Positions 1-14,356 are shown, counted from the stretch's first letter. The stretch: 64,000 nt of DNA from Perognathus longimembris pacificus (GCF_023159225.1 NW_025957098.1:1-64000); one strand, 5' to 3'. Made by a program: numbers and translations. Notes: generated from the sequence alone by a model not told the origin.

Positions 1-1371
1 TCCTTGTATGGTTTCTGTACTGGTAACTCCCCAAAAGAATCTGGATTGTGGTGAGGGAACAGAGAAAAAAGCTCATTTAGGACCTGCACTTACTAACGGG
101 GTAGGCAGCTGTATATCAGGGAGTAAAACTTCTGAGAATAAAAACAGCTGGAGCTTGTTAAGGTAATTACACAGGGGAAAGGATAATGTACTGGGAACTC
201 CTCAGAAGAATCTGATTTGTGGTGAGGGGAGAGAGATAAAAGCTCATTTAGGAACGACATGAACATTCTGGGTACGTAGCTGTTTATCAGTAAATATCTC
301 CACTGAGATTAAGAAAAGCAGTAGCTTAATAAATTAAGTACTTCCTCGTATGGATACTGCACTGGTAACTCCCAAAAGAATCTGGATTGTGGTGAGGGAA
401 CAGAGAAAAAAGCTCATTTAGGACCTGCACTTACGAAGGGGGTAGGCAGCTGTATATCAGGGAGTAAACCTTCAGAGAATAAAAACAGCTGGAGCTTGCT
501 AAGTAATTACACAGGGGAAAGGATAATGTACTGGAACTCCTCAGAAGAATCTGATTTGTGGTGAGGGGAGAGAGATAAAAGCTCATTTAGGAACGACATG
601 AACATGCTGCGTAGGTAGCTGTTTATCAGTAAATATCTCACTGAGATTAAGAAAAGCAGTAGCTTAATAAATTAAGTACTTCCTGGTATGGTTACTGTAC
701 TGGTAACTCCCCAAAAGAATCTGGATTGTGGTGAGGGAACAGAGAAAAAAGCTCATTTAGGACCTACACTTACGAAGGGGGTAGGCAGCTGTATATCAGG
801 GAGTAAACCTTCTGAGAATAAAAACAGCTGGAGCTTGTTAAGGTAATTACACAGGGGAAAGGATAATGTACTGGGAACTCCTCAGAAGAATCTGATTTGT
901 GGTGAGGGGAGAGAGATAAAAGCTCATTTAGGGAACGACATGAACATGCTGCGTAAGTAGCTGTTTATCAGTAAATATATCCACTGAGATTAAGAAAAGC
1001 AGTAGCTTAATAAATTAAGTACTTCCTTGTATGGTTTCTGTACTGGTAACTCCCCAAAAGAACCTGGATTGTGGTGAGGGAACAGAGAAAAAAAGCTCAT
1101 TTAGGACCTGCACTTACTAACGGGGTAGGCAGCTATATATCAGGGAGTAAAACTTCTGAGAATAAAAACAGCTGGAGCTTGTTAAGGTAATTACACAGGG
1201 GAAAGGATAATGTACTGGGAACTCCTCAGAAGAATCTGATTTGTGGTGAGGGGAGAGAGATAAAAGCTCATTTAAGAACGACATGAACATGCTGCGTAGG
1301 TAGCTGTTTATCAGAAATATCTCCACTGAGATTAAGAAAAAGCAGTAGCTTAATAAATTAAGTACTTCCTG

Positions 1372-2040
1372 GTATGGTTACTGTACTGGTAACTCCCCAA
1401 AAGAATCTGGATTGTGGTGAGGGAACAGAGAAAAAAGGTCATTTAGGACCTGCACTTATGAAGGGGGTAGGCAGCTGTATATCAGGGAGTAAACCTTCTG
1501 AGAATAAAAACAGCTGGAGCTTGTTAAGGTAATTACACAGGGGAAAGGATAATGCACTGGGAACTCCTCAGAAGAATCTGATTTGTTGTGAGGGGAGAGA
1601 GATAAAAGCTCATTTAAGAACGACATGAACATGCTGCATACGTAGCTGTTTATCAGTAAATATCTCCACTGAGATTAAGAAAAGCAGTAGCTTAATAAAT
1701 TAAGTACTTCCTGGTATGGTTACTGTACTGGTAACTCTCCAAAAGAATCTGGATTGTGGTGAGGGAACAGAGAAAAAAGCTCATTAGGACCTGCATTTAC
1801 GAAGGGGGTAGGCAGCAGTATATCAGGGAGTAAACTTCTGAGATAAAAACAGCTGGAGCTTGTTTAAGGTAATTACACAGGGGAAAGGATAATGTACTGG
1901 GAACTCCTCAGAAGAATCTGATTTGTGGTGAGGGGAGAGAGATAAAAGCTCATTTAGGAACGACATGAACATGCTGCGTAGGTAGCTGTTTATCAGTAAA
2001 TATCTCCACTGAGATTAAGAAAAGCAGTAGCTTAATACAT
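1372..2040 (-). repeat. Array A duplicated pair of units, copy 1 (pairs with 6150-6830)
   Basis: Two units carrying AAAAGGTCATTTAGG with CACTTATGAAGG and AATGCACTGGG (1551), followed by a unit with TGCATTTACGAAGG and GGCAGCAGTATATC. The same order recurs 4788 bp (14 units) downstream, where AATGCACTGG begins at 6339. Confidence 0.75.
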
Positions 2041-3410
2041 TAAGTACTTCCTCGTATGGATACTGCACTGGTAACTCCCCAAAAGAATCTGGATTGTGGT
2101 GAGGGAACAGAGAAAAAAGCTCATTTAGGACCTGCACTTACGAGGGGGTAGGCAGCTGTATATCAGGGAGTAAACCTTCTGAGAATAAAAACAGCTGAGC
2201 ATGTTAAGGTAATTACACAGGGGAAAGGATAATGTACTGGGAACTCCTCAGAAGAATCTGATTTGTGGTGAGGGGAGAGAGATAAAAGCTTATTTAGAAC
2301 GACATGAACATGCTGCGTAGGTAGCTGTTTATCAGTAAATATCTCCACTGAGATTAAGAAAAGCAGTAGGTTAATATATTAAGTACTTCCTGGTATGGTT
2401 ACTGTACTGGTAACTCCCCAAGAGAATCTGGATTGTGGTTTGGGGACAGAGAAAAAAGCTCATTTAAGACCTGCACTTACTAACGTGGTAGGCAGCTGTA
2501 TATCAGGGAGTAAACCTTCTGAGAATAAAAACAGCTGGTGCTTGTTAAGGTAATTACACAGGGGAAAGGATAATTAACTGGGAACTCCTCAGAAGAATCT
2601 GATTTGTGGTGAGGGGAGAGAGATAAAAGCTCATTTAGGAACGACAATGAACATGCTGCATACGAAGCTGTTTATCAGTAAATATCTCCACTGAGATTAA
2701 GAAAAGCAGTAGCTTAATAAATTAAGTACTTCCTGGTATGGTTACTGTACTGGTACACTCCCCAAAAGAATCTGGATTGTGGTGAGGGAACAGAGAAAAA
2801 AGCTCATTTAGGACCTACACTTACGAAGGGGGTAGGCAGCTGTATATCAGGGAGTAAACCTTCTGAGAATAAAAACACCTGAGCTTGTTAAGGTAATTAC
2901 ACAGGGGAAAGGATAACGTACTGGGAACTCCTCAGAAGAATCTGATTTGTGGTGAGGGGAGAGAGATAAAAGCTCATTTAGGAACGACATGAACATGCTG
3001 CGTAAGTAGCTGTTTATCAGTAAATATATCCACTGAGATTAAGAAAAGCAGTAGCTTAATAAATTAAGTACTTCCTTGTATGGTTTCTGTACTGGTAACT
3101 CCCCAAAAGAATCTGGATTGTGGTGAGGGGAACAGAGAAAAAAGCTCATTTAGGACCTGCACTTACTAACGGGGTAGGCAGCTGTATATCAGGGAGTAAA
3201 ACTTCTGAGAATAAAAACAGCTGGAGCTTGTTAAGGTAATTACACAGGGGAAAGGATAATGTACTGGGAACTCCTCAGAAGAATCTGATTTGTGGTGAGG
3301 GGAGAGAGATAAAAGCTCATTAAGAACGACATGAACATGCTGCGTAGGTAGCTGTTTATCAGTAAATATCTCCACTGAGATTAAGAAAAGCAGTAGCTTA
3401 ATAAATTAAG
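2041..3410 (-). repeat. Array A duplicated block, four units, copy 1 (pairs with 4440-5807)
   Basis: Four consecutive units share private variants with the block starting near 4440, offset about 2396 bp (7 units). Shared marks are TCGTATGGATACTGCACTGG, then a unit with TTTGGGGACAGAG, ACTTACTAACGTGG and TAATTAACTGGG (2571 and 4967), then CCTACACTTACG with AACACCTG, then TTGTATGGTTTCTG with TACTAACGGGG. The shared order of variants shows block duplication rather than independent mutation. Confidence 0.8.
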
Positions 3411-4439
3411 TACTTCCTGGTATGGTTACTGTACTGGTAACTCCCCAAAAGAATCTGGATTGTGGTGAGGGAAAAGAGAAAAAAGGTCATTTAGGACCTG
3501 CACTTACGAAGGGGGTAGTCAGCTGTATATCAGGGAGTAAACCTTCTGAGAATAAAAACAGCTGGAGCTTGTTAAGGTAATTACACAGGGGAAAGGATAA
3601 TGTACCTGGGAACTCCTCAGAAGAATCTGATTTGTGGTGAGGGGAGAGAGATAAAAGCTCATTTAAGAACGACATGAACATGCTGCGTACGTAGCTGTTT
3701 ATCAGTAATATCTCCACTGAGATAAGAAAAGCAGTAGCTTAATAAATTAAGTACTTCCTGGTATGGTTACTGTACTGGTAACTCCCCCAAAAAATCTGGA
3801 TTGTGGTGAGGGAACAGAGAAAAAAGCTCATTTAGGACCTGCACTTACAAAGGGGGGTAGTCAGCTGTATATCAGGGAGTAAACCTTCTGAGAATAAAAA
3901 CAGCTGGAGCTTGTTAAGGTAATTACACAGGGGAAAGGATAATGTACTGGGAACTCCTCAGAAGAATCTGATTTGTGGTGAGGGGAGAGAGATAAAAGCT
4001 CATTTAGGAACGACATGAACATGCTGCGTAGGTAGCTGTTTATCAGTAAATATCTCCACTGAGATTAAGAAAAGCAGTAGCTTAATATATTAAGTACTTC
4101 CTGGTATGGTTACTGTACTGGTAACTCCCCCAAGAGAATCTGGATTGTGGTTTGGGAACAGAGAAAAAGCTCATTTAGGACCCTGCACTTACGAAAGGGG
4201 TAGGCAGCTGTATATCAGGGAGTAAACCTTCTGAGAATAAAAAACAGCTGGTGCTTGTTAAGGTAATTACACAGGGGCAAGGATAATGTACTGGGAACTC
4301 CTCAGAAGATTCTGATTTGTGGTGAGCGGAGAGAGATAAAAGCTCATTTAGGAACGACATGAACATTCTGGGTACGTAGCTGTTTATCATAAATATCTCC
4401 ACTGAGATTAAGAAAAGCAGTAGCTTAATAAATTAAGTA

Positions 4440-5807
4440 CTTCCTCGTATGGATACTGCACTGGTAACTCCCCAAAAGAATCTGGATTGTGGTGAGGGAA
4501 CAGAGAAAAAAGCTCATTTAGGACCTGCACTTACGAGGGGGTAGGCAGCTGTATATCAGGGAGTAAACCTTCTGAGAATAAAAACAGCTGGAGCTTGTTA
4601 AGGTAATTCCACAGGGGAAAGGATAATGTACTGGGAACTCCTCCGAAGAATCTGATTTGTGGTGAGGGGAGAGAGATAAAAGCTCATTTAGGAACGACAT
4701 GAACATGCTGCGTAGGTAGCTGTTTATCAGTAAATATCTCCACTGAGATTAAGAAAAGCAGTAGCTTAATATATTAAGTACTTCCTGGTATGGTTACTGT
4801 ACTGGTAACTCCCCAAGAGAATCTGGATTGTGGTTTGGGGACAGAGAAAAAAGCTCATTTAAGACCTGCACTTACTAACGTGGTAGGCAGCTGTATATCA
4901 GGGGAGTAAACCTTCTGAGAATAAAAACAGCTGGTGCTTGTTAAGGTAATTACACAGGGGAAAGGATAATTAACTGGGAACTCCTCAGAAGAATCTGATT
5001 TGTGGAGAGGGGAGAGAGATAAAAGCTCATTTAGGAACGACATGAACATGCTGCATACGAAGCTGTTTATCAGTAAATATCTCCACTGAGATTAAGAAAA
5101 GCAGTAGCTTAATAAATTAAGTACTTCCTGGTATGGTTACTGTACTGGTAACTCCCCAAAAGAATCTGGATTGTGGTGAGGGAACAGAGAAAAAAGCTCA
5201 TTTAGGACCTACACTTACGAAGGGGGTAGGCAGCTGAATATCAGGGAGTAAACCTTCTGAGAATAAAAACACCTGGAGCTTGTTAAGGGTAATTACACAG
5301 GGGAAAGGATAATGTACTGGGAACTCCTCAGAAGAATCTGATTTGTGGTGAGGGGAGAGAGATAAAAGCTCATTTAGGAACGACATGAACATGCTGCGTA
5401 AGTAGCTGTTTATCAGTAAATATATCCAGTGAGATTAAGAAAAGCAGTAGCTTAATAAATTAAGTACTTCCTTGTATGGTTTCTGTCACTGGTAACTCCC
5501 CAAAAGAATCTGGATTGTGGTGAGGAAACAGAGAAAAAAGCTCATTTAGGACCTGCACTTACTAACGGGGTAGGCAGCCTGTATATCAGGGAGTAAAACT
5601 TCCGAGAATAAAAACAGCTGGAGCTTGTTAAGGTAATTACACAGGGGAAAGGATAATGTACTGGGAACTCCTAAGAAGAATCTGATTTTGTGGTGAGGGG
5701 AGAGAGATAAAAGCTCATTTAGGAACGACATGAACATGCTGCGTAGGTAGCTGTTTATCAGTAAATATCTCCACTGAGATTAAGAAAAGCAGTAGCTTAA
5801 TAAATTA
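4440..5807 (-). repeat. Array A duplicated block, four units, copy 2 (pairs with 2041-3410)
   Basis: Second copy of the four-unit block described at 2041-3410, recognised by the same ordered private variants. It has since gained its own changes, for example a 1-bp insertion in TTTCTGTCACTGG near 5485 and a missing variant base in places. Confidence 0.78.
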
Positions 5808-6149
5808 AGTACTTCCTGGTATGGTTACTGTACTGGGAACTCCCCAAAAGAATCTGGATTGTGGTGAGGGAAAAGAGAAAAAAGCTCATTTGGGACCTGC
5901 AATTACGAAGGGGATAGGCAGCAGTATATAAGGGAGTAAAACTTCTGAGAATAAAAACAGCTGGAGCTTGTTAAGGTAATTACACAGGGGGAAAGGATAA
6001 TGTACTGGGAACTCCTCAGAAGAATCTGATTTGTGGTGAGGGGAGAGAGATAAAAGCTCATTTAAGAACGACATGAACATGCTGCGTAGGTAGCTGTTTA
6101 TCAGTAAATATCTCCACTGAGATTAAGAAAAGCAGTAGCTTAATAAATT

Positions 6150-6830
6150 AAGTACTTCCTGTATGGTTACTGTACTGGTAACTCCCCAAAAGAATCTGGA
6201 TTGTGGTGAGGGAACAGAGAAAAAGGTCATTTAGGACCTGCACTTATGAAGGGGGTAGGCAGCTGTATATCAGGGAGTAAACCTTCTGAGAATAAAAACA
6301 GCTGGAGCTTGTTAAGGTAATTACACAGGGGAAAGGATAATGCACTGGGAACTCCTCAGAAGAATCTATTTTGTTGTGAGGGGAGAGAGATAAAAGCTCA
6401 TTTAAGAACGACATGAACATGCTGCATACGTAGCTGTTTATCAGTAAATATCTCCACTGAGATTAAGAAAAGCAGTAGCTTAATAAATTAAGTACTTCCT
6501 GGTATGGTTACTGTACTGGGAACTCCCCAAAAGAATCTGGATTGTGGTGAGGGAACAGAGAAAAAAGCTCATTTAGGACCTGCATTTACGAAGGGGGTAG
6601 GCAGCAGTATATCAGGGAGTAAACCTTCTGAGAATAAAAACTGCTGGAGCTTGTTAAGGTAATTACACAGGGGAAAGGATAATGTACTGGGTACTAATCA
6701 GAAGAATCTGATTTGTGGTGAGGGGAGAGAGATAAAAGCTCATTTAGGAACGACATGAACATGCTGCGTAGGCAGCTGTTTATCAGTAAATATCTCCACT
6801 GAGATTAAGAAAAGCAGTAGCTTAATAAAT
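6150..6830 (-). repeat. Array A duplicated pair of units, copy 2 (pairs with 1372-2040)
   Basis: Second copy of the two-unit block at 1372-2040, offset 14 units. It shares CACTTATGAAGG, AATGCACTGGG, TTTGTTGTGAGG and the following GCATTTACGAAGG/GCAGCAGTATATC unit. Confidence 0.73.
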
Positions 6831-9569
6831 TAAGTACTTCCTGGTTTGGTTACTGTACTGGTAACTCCCCAAAAGAATCTGGATTGTGGTGAGGGAAAAG
6901 AGAAAAAAGGTCATTTAGGACCTGCACTTACGAAGGGGGTAGTCAGCTGTATATCAGGGAGTAAACCTTCTGAGAATAAAAACAGCTGGAGCTTGTTAAG
7001 GTAATTATACAGGGGAAAGGATAATGTACTGGGAACTCCTCAGAAGAATCTGATTTGTGGTGAGGGGAGAGAGATAAAAGCTCATTTAAGAACGACATGA
7101 ACATGCTGCGTAGGTAGCTGTTTATCAGTAAATATCTCCACTGAGATTAAGAAAAGCTGTAGCTTAATAAATTAAGTACTTCCTGGTATGGTTACTGTAC
7201 TGGTAACTCCCCAAAAGAATCTGGATTGTGGTGAGGGAACAGAGAAAAAAGCTCATTTAGGACCTCCACTTACGAAGGGGGTAGGCAGCTGTATATCAGG
7301 GAGTAAACCTTCTGAGAATAAAAACACCTGGAGCTTGTTAAGGTAATTACACAGGGGAAAGGATAATGTACTGGGAACTCCTCAGAAGAATCTGATTTGT
7401 GGTGAGGGGAGAGAGATAAAAGCTCATTTAGGAACGACATGAACATGCTGCGTAAGTAGCTGTTTATCAGTAAATATATCCACTGAGATTAAGAAAAGCA
7501 GTAGCTTAATAAATTAAGTACTTCCTTGTATGGTTTCTGTACTGGTAACTCCCCAAAAGAATCTGCATTGTGGTGAGGGAACAGAGAAAAAAGCTCATTT
7601 AGGACCTGCACTTACGAAGGGGTTAGGCAGCTGTATATCAGGGAGTAAACCTTCTGAGAATAAAAACAGCTGGAGCTTGTTAAGGTAATTACACAGGGGA
7701 AAGGATAATGTACTGGGAACTCCTCAGAAGAATCTGATTTGTGGTGAGGGGAGAGAGCTAAATCTCATTTAAGAACGACATGAACATGCTGCGTACGTAG
7801 CTGTTTATCAGTAAATATCTCCACGGAGATTAAGTAAAGCAGTAGCTTAATAAATTAAGTACTTCCTCGTATGGATACTCTACTGGTAACTCCCCAAAAG
7901 AATCTGGATTGTGGTGAGGGAACAGAGAAAAAAGCTCATTTATGACCTGCACTTACGGAGGGGGTAGGCAGCTGTATATCAGGGAGTAAACCTCCTGAGA
8001 ATAAAAACAGCTGGAACTTGTTAAGGTAATTACACAGGGGAAAGGATAATGTACTGGGAACTCCTCAGAAGAATCTGATTTGTGGTGAGCGGAGAGAGAT
8101 AAAAGCTCATTTAGGAACGACATGAACATTCTGCGCACGTATCTGTTTATCAGTAAATATCTCGACTGAGATTAAGAAAAGCAGTAGCTTAATAAATTAA
8201 GTACTTCCTGGTATGGTTACTGTACTGGTAACTCCCCAAAAGAATCTGGATTGTGGTGAGGGAACAGAGAAAAAAGCTCATTTAGGACCTGCACTTATGA
8301 AGGGGGTAGGCAGCTGTATATCAGGGAGTAAACCTTCTGAGAATAAAAACAGCTGGAGCTTGTTAAGGTAATTACACAGGGGAAAGGATAATGTACTGGG
8401 AACTCCTCAGAAGAATCTGATTTGTGGTGAGGGGAGAGAGATAAAAGCTCATTTAGGAACGACCTGAACATGCTGCGTAGGTAGTTGTTTATCAGTCAAT
8501 ATCTCCACTGAGTTTAAGAAAAGCAGTAGCTTAATAAATTAAGTACTTCCTGGTATGGTTTCTGTACTGGTAACTCCCCAAAAGAATCTGGATTGTGGTG
8601 AGGGAACAGAGAAAAAAGCTCATTATGACCTGCACTTACGAAGGGGGTAGGCAGCTGTATATCAGGGAGTAAACCTTCTGAGAATAAAAACAGCTGGAGC
8701 TTGTTAAGGTAATTACACAGGGGAAAGGATAATGTACAGGGTACTCCTCAGAAGAATCTGATTTGTGGTGAGGGGAGAGAGATAAAAGCTCATTTAGGAA
8801 CGACATGAACATGCTGCGTAGGTAGCTGTTTATCAGTAAATATCTCCACTGAGATTAAGAAAGGCAGTAGCTTAATAAATTAAGTACTTCCTGGTATGGT
8901 TACTGTACTGGTAACTCCCCAAAAGAATCTGGATTGTGGTGAGGGAACAGAGAAAAAAGCTCATTTAGGACCTGCACTTACGAAGGGGGTAGGCAGCTCT
9001 ATATCAGGGAGTAAACCTTCTGAGAATAAAAACAGCTGGAGCTTGTTAAGGTAATTACACAGGGGAAAGGATAATGTACTGGGAACTCCTCAGAAGAATC
9101 TGATTTGTGGTGAGGGGACAGAGATAAAAGCTCATTTAGGAACGACATGAACATGCTGCGTAGGTAGCTGTTTATCAGTAAATATCTCCACTGAGATTAA
9201 GAAAAGCAGTAGCTTAATAAATTAAGTACTTCTTGGTATGGTTACTGTACTGGTAACTCCCCAAAAGAATCTGTATTGTGGTGAGGGAACAGAGAAATAG
9301 CTCATTTAGGACATGCGCTTACGAAGGGGGTAGGCAGCTGTATATCAGGGAGTAAACCTTCTGAGAATAAAAACAGCTGGAGCTTGTTAAGGTAATTACA
9401 CAGGGAAAAGGATAATGTACTGGGTACTCCTCAGAAGAATCTGATTTGTGGTGAGAGGAGAGAGATAAAAGCTCATTTAGGAACGACATGAACATGCTGC
9501 TTACGTAGCTGTTTATCAGTAAATATCTCCACTGAGATTAAGAAAAGCAGTAGCTTAATAAATTAAGTA

Positions 9570-10938
9570 CTTCCTGGTATGGTTACTGTACTGGTAACTC
9601 CCCAAAAGAATCTGGATTTTGGTGAGGGAACAGAGCAAAAAGCTAATTTAGGACCTGCACTTACGAACGGGTTAGGCAGCTGTATATCAGGGAGTAAACC
9701 TTCTGAGAATAAAAACAGCTGGAGCTTGTTAAGGTAATGACACAGGGGAAAGGATAATGTACTGGGAACTCCTCAGAAGAATCTGATTTGTGGTGAGGGG
9801 AGAGAGATAAAAGCTCATTTAGGAACGACATGAACATGCTGGGTAGGTAGCTGTTTATCAGTAAATATCTCCACTGAGATTAAGAAAAGCAGTAGCTTAA
9901 TAAATTAAGTACTTCCTGGTATGGTTACTATACTGGTAACTCCCCAATAGAATCTGGATTTTGGTGAGGGAACAGAGAAAAAAGCTCATTTAGGACCTGC
10001 ACTTACGAAGGGGGTAGGCAACTGTATATCAGGGAGTAAACCTTCTGAGCAAAAAAAACAGCTGGAGCTTGTTAAGGTAATTACACAGGGGAAAGGATAA
10101 TGTACTGGGAACTCCTCAGAAGAATCTGATTTGTGGTGAGGGGAGAGAGATAAAAGCTCATTTAGGAACGACATGAACATGCTGCGTAGGTAGCTGTTTA
10201 TCAGTAAATATCTGCACTGAGATTAAGAAAAGCAGTAGCTTAATAAATTAAGTACTTCCTGGTATGGTTACTGTACTGGTAACTCCCCAAAAGAATCTGG
10301 ATTTTGCTGAGGGAACAGAGAAAAAAGCTCATTTAGGACCTGCACTTACGAAGGGGGTAGGCAGCAGTATATCAGGGAGTAAACCTTCTGAGAATAAAAA
10401 AAGCTGGAGCTTGTTAAGGTAATTACACAGGGGAAAGGATAATGTATTGGGAACTCCTCAGAAGAATCTGATTTGTGATGAGGGGAGAGAGATAAAAACT
10501 CATTTAGGAACGACATGAACATGCTGCGTAGGTAGCTGTTTATCAGTAAATATCTCCACTGAGATTAAGAAAAGCAGGAGCTTAATAAATTAAGTAGTTC
10601 CTGGTATGGGTACTGTACTGGTAACTCCCCAAAAGAATCTGGATTGTGGTGAGGGAACAGAGAAAAAAGCTCATTTAGGACCTGCACTTACGAAGGGGGT
10701 AGGCAGCTGTATATCAGGGAGTAAACCTTCTGAGAATAAAAACAGCTGGAGCTTGTTAAGGTAATTACACAGGGGAAAGGATAATGTACTGGGAACTCCT
10801 CAGAAGAATCTGATTTTTGGTGAAGGGAGTGAGATAAAAGCTCATTTAGGAACGACATGAACATGCTGCGTAGGTAGCTGTTTATCAGTAAATATCTCCA
10901 CTGAGATTAAGAAAAGCAGTAGCTTAATAAATTAAGTA
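9570..10938 (-). repeat. Array A four-unit block, copy 1 of 3
   Basis: Ordered units carry (i) AGAGCAAAAAGCTAATTT with ACGAACGGGTTAGG, (ii) CCCAATAGAATCTGG with GAGCAAAAAAAACAG and ATATCTGCACTGAG, (iii) GGATTTTGCTGAGGG with AATGTATTGGG and AAAAACTCATTT, (iv) TAGTTCCTGGTATGGG. The same order recurs at 12649 (offset 3079 bp, 9 units) and 14699 (a further 2052 bp, 6 units). Confidence 0.85.
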
Positions 10939-11622
10939 CTTCCTGGTATGGTTACTATACTGGTAACTCCCCAAAAGAATCTGGATTTTGGTGAGGGAAC
11001 AGAGAAAAAAGCTCATTTATTACCTGCACTTACGAAGGGGGTAGGCAACTGTATATCAGGGAGTAAACCTTCTGAGCAAAAAAAACAGCTGGAGCTTGTT
11101 AAGGTAATTACACAGGGGAAAGGATAATGTACTGGGAACTCCTCAGAAGAATCTGATTTGTGGTGAGGGGAGAGAGATAAAAGCTCATTTAGGAACGACA
11201 TGAACATGCTGCGTAGGTAGCTGTTTATCAGTAAATATCTCCACTGAGATTAAGAAAAGCAGTAGCTTAATAAATTAAGTACTTCCTGGTATGGTTACTA
11301 TACTGGTAACTCCCCAAAAGAATCTGGATTTTGGTGAGGGAACAGAGAAAAAAGCTCATTTAGGACCTGCACTTACGAAGGGTGTAGGCAACTGTATATC
11401 AGGGAGTAAACCTTCTGAGCAAAAAAAACAGCTGGAGCTTGTTAAGGTAATTACACAGGGGAAAGGATAATGTACTGGGAACTCCTCAGAAGAATCTGAT
11501 TTGTGGTGAGGGGAGAGAGATAAAAGCTCATTTAGGAACGACATGAAAACGCTGCGTAGGTAGCTGTTAATCAGTAAATATCTCCACTGAGATTAAGAAA
11601 AGCAGTAGCTTAATAAATTAAG
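10939..11622 (-). repeat. Array A adjacent near-identical units related to unit (ii) of the 9570 block
   Basis: Two neighbouring units both carry TTACTATACTGG, GGATTTTGGTGAGGG, GGCAACTGTATATC and GAGCAAAAAAAACAG, the marks of the unit at about 9913. This looks like local single-unit amplification. The second has a private GACATGAAAACGCTGCG near 11540. Confidence 0.7.
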
Positions 11623-12304
11623 TACTTCCTGGTATGGTTATTGTACTGGTAACTCCCCAAAAGAATCTGGATTTTGGTGAGGGAACAGAGAAAAAAGCTC
11701 ATTTAGGACCTGCAGTTATGAAGGGGTTAGGCAGCAGTATATCAGGGAGTAAACCTTCTGAGAATAAAAACAGCTGGAGCTTGTTAAGGTAATTACACAG
11801 GGGAAAGGATAATGTACTGGGAACTCCTCAGAAGAATCTGATTTGTGGTGAGGGGAGAGAGATAAAAGCTCATTTAGGAATGACATGAACATGCTGCGTA
11901 GGTAGCTGTTTATCAGTAAATATCTGCACTGAGATTAAGAAAAGCAGTAGCTTAATAAATTAAGTACTTCCTGGTATGGTTACTGTACTGGTAACTCCCC
12001 AAAAGAATCTGGATTGTGGTGAGGGAACAGAGAAAAAAGCTCATTTAGGACCTGCATTTACGAAGGGGGTAGGCAGCAGTATATCAGGGAGTAAACCTTC
12101 TGAGAATAAAAAAAGTGGAGCTTGTTAAGGTAATTACAAGGGGAAAGGATAATGTACTGGGAACTCCTCAGAAGAATCTGATTTGTGGTGAGGGGAGAGA
12201 GATAAAAGCTCATTTAGGAACGACATGAACATGCTGCTTACGTAGCTGTTTATCAGTAAATATCTCCACTGAGAATAAGAAAAGCAGTAGCTTAATAAAT
12301 TAAG

Positions 12305-14356
12305 TACTTCCTGGTATGGTTACTGTACTGGTAACTCCCCAAAAGAATCTGGATTGTGGTGAGGGAACAGAGAAAAAAGCTCATTTAGGACCTGCACTTA
12401 CGAAGGGGGTAGGCAGCTGTATATCAGGGAGTAAACCTTCTGAGAATAAAAACAGCTGGAGCTTGTTAAGGTAATTACACAGGGGAAAGGATAATGTACT
12501 GGGAACTCCTCAGAAGAATCTGATTTGTGGTGAGGGGAGAGAGATAAATGCTCATTTAGGAACGACATGAACATGCTGTGTAGGTAGCTGTTTATCAGTA
12601 AAAATCTCCACTGAAATTAAGAAAAGCAGTAGCTTAATAAATTAAGTACTTCCTGGTATGGTTACTGTACTGGTAACTCCCCAAAAGAATCTGGATTTTG
12701 GTGAGGGAACAGAGCAAAAAGCTAATTTAGGACCTGCACTTACGAACGGGTTAGGCAGCTGTATATCAGGGAGTAAACCTTCTGAGAATAAAAACAGCTG
12801 GAGCTTGTTAAGGTAATTACACAGGGGAAAGGATAATGTACTGGGAACTCCTCAGAAGAATCTGATTTGTGGTGAGGGGAGAGAGATAAAAGCTCATTTA
12901 GGAACGACATGAACATGCTGGGTAGGTAGCTGTTTATCAGTAAATATCTCCACTGAGATTAAGAAAAGCAGTAGCTTAATAAATTAAGTACTTCCTGGTA
13001 TGGTTACTATACTGGTAACTCCCCAATAGAATCTGGATTTTGGTGAGGGAACAGAGAAAAAAGCTCATTTAGGACCTGCACTTACGAAGGGGGTAGGCAA
13101 CTGTATATCAGGGAGTAAACCTTCTGAGCAAAAAAAACAGCTGGAGCTTGTTAAGGTAATTACACAGGGGAAAGGATAATGTACTGGGAACTCCTCAGAA
13201 GAATCTGATTTGTGGTGAGGGGAGAGAGATAAAAGCTCATTTAGGAACGACATGAACATGCTGCGTAGGTAGCTGTTTATCAGTAAATATCTGCACTGAG
13301 ATTAAGAAAAGCAGTAGCTTAATAAATTAAGTACTTCCTGGTATGGTTACTGTACTGGTAACTCCCCAAAAGAATCTGGATTTTGCTGAGGGAACAGAGA
13401 AAAAAGCTCATTTAGGACCTGCACTTACGAAGGGGGTAGGCAGCAGTATATCAGGGAGTAAACCTTCTGAGAATAAAAAAAGCTGGAGCTTGTTAAGGTA
13501 ATTACACAGGGGAAAGGATAATGTATTGGGAACTCCTCAGAAGAATCTGATTTGTGGTGAGGGGAGAGAGATAAAAACTCATTTAGGAACGACATGAACA
13601 TGCTGCGTAGGTAGCTGTTTATCAGTAAATATCTCCACTGAGATTAAGAAAAGCAGTAGCTTAATAAATTAAGTAGTTCCTGGTATGGGTACTGTACTGG
13701 TAACTCCCCAAAAGAATCTGGATTGTGGTGAGGGAACAGAGAAAAAATCTCATTTAGGACCTGCACTTACGAAGGGGGTAGGCAGCTGTATATCAGGGAG
13801 TAAACCTTCTGAGAATAAAAACAGCTGGAGCTTGTTAAGGTAATTACACAGGGGAAAGGATAATGTACTGGGAACTCCTCAGAAGAATCTGATTTATGGT
13901 GAGGGGGGAGAGATAAAAGCTCATTTAGGAACGACATGAACATGCTGCGTAGGTAGCTGTTTATCAGTAAATATCTCCACTGAGATTAAGAAAAGCAGTA
14001 GCTTAATAAATTAAGTGCTTCCTGGTATGGTTACTGTACTGGTAACTCCCCAAAAGAATCTGGATTGTGGTGAGGGAACAGAGAAAAAGCTCACTTAGGA
14101 ACTGCACTTACGAAGGGGGTAGACAGCTGTATATCAGGGAGTAAACCTTCTGAGAATAAAAACAGCTGGAGCTTGTTAAGGTAATTACACAGGGGAAACG
14201 ATAATGTACTGGGAACTCCTCAGAAGAATCTGATTTGTGGTGAGGGGAGAGAGATAAAAGCTCATTTAGGAACGACATGAACATGCTGCGTAGGTAGCTG
14301 TTTATCAGTAAATATCTCCGCTGAGATTAAGAAAAGCAGTAGCTTAATAAATTAAG
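12305..14356 (-). repeat. Array A six-unit tandem duplication, copy 1
   Basis: Six units (2052 bp) repeated directly downstream. Shared marks at exactly 2052 bp are GAGATAAATGCTC (12541 and 14593), AGAGCAAAAAGC (12711 and 14763), TAGTTCCTGGTATGGG (13674 and 15726), and GAAAAAATCTCATTTAGG. The block contains copy 2 of the four-unit block first seen at 9570. Confidence 0.85.

Noticed and set aside
9986..10180. Minus-strand frame of about 64 codons repeated through array A
   Set aside because: Same length and place in many units, often broken by single-base changes, and no promoter or splice context. A property of the repeat.
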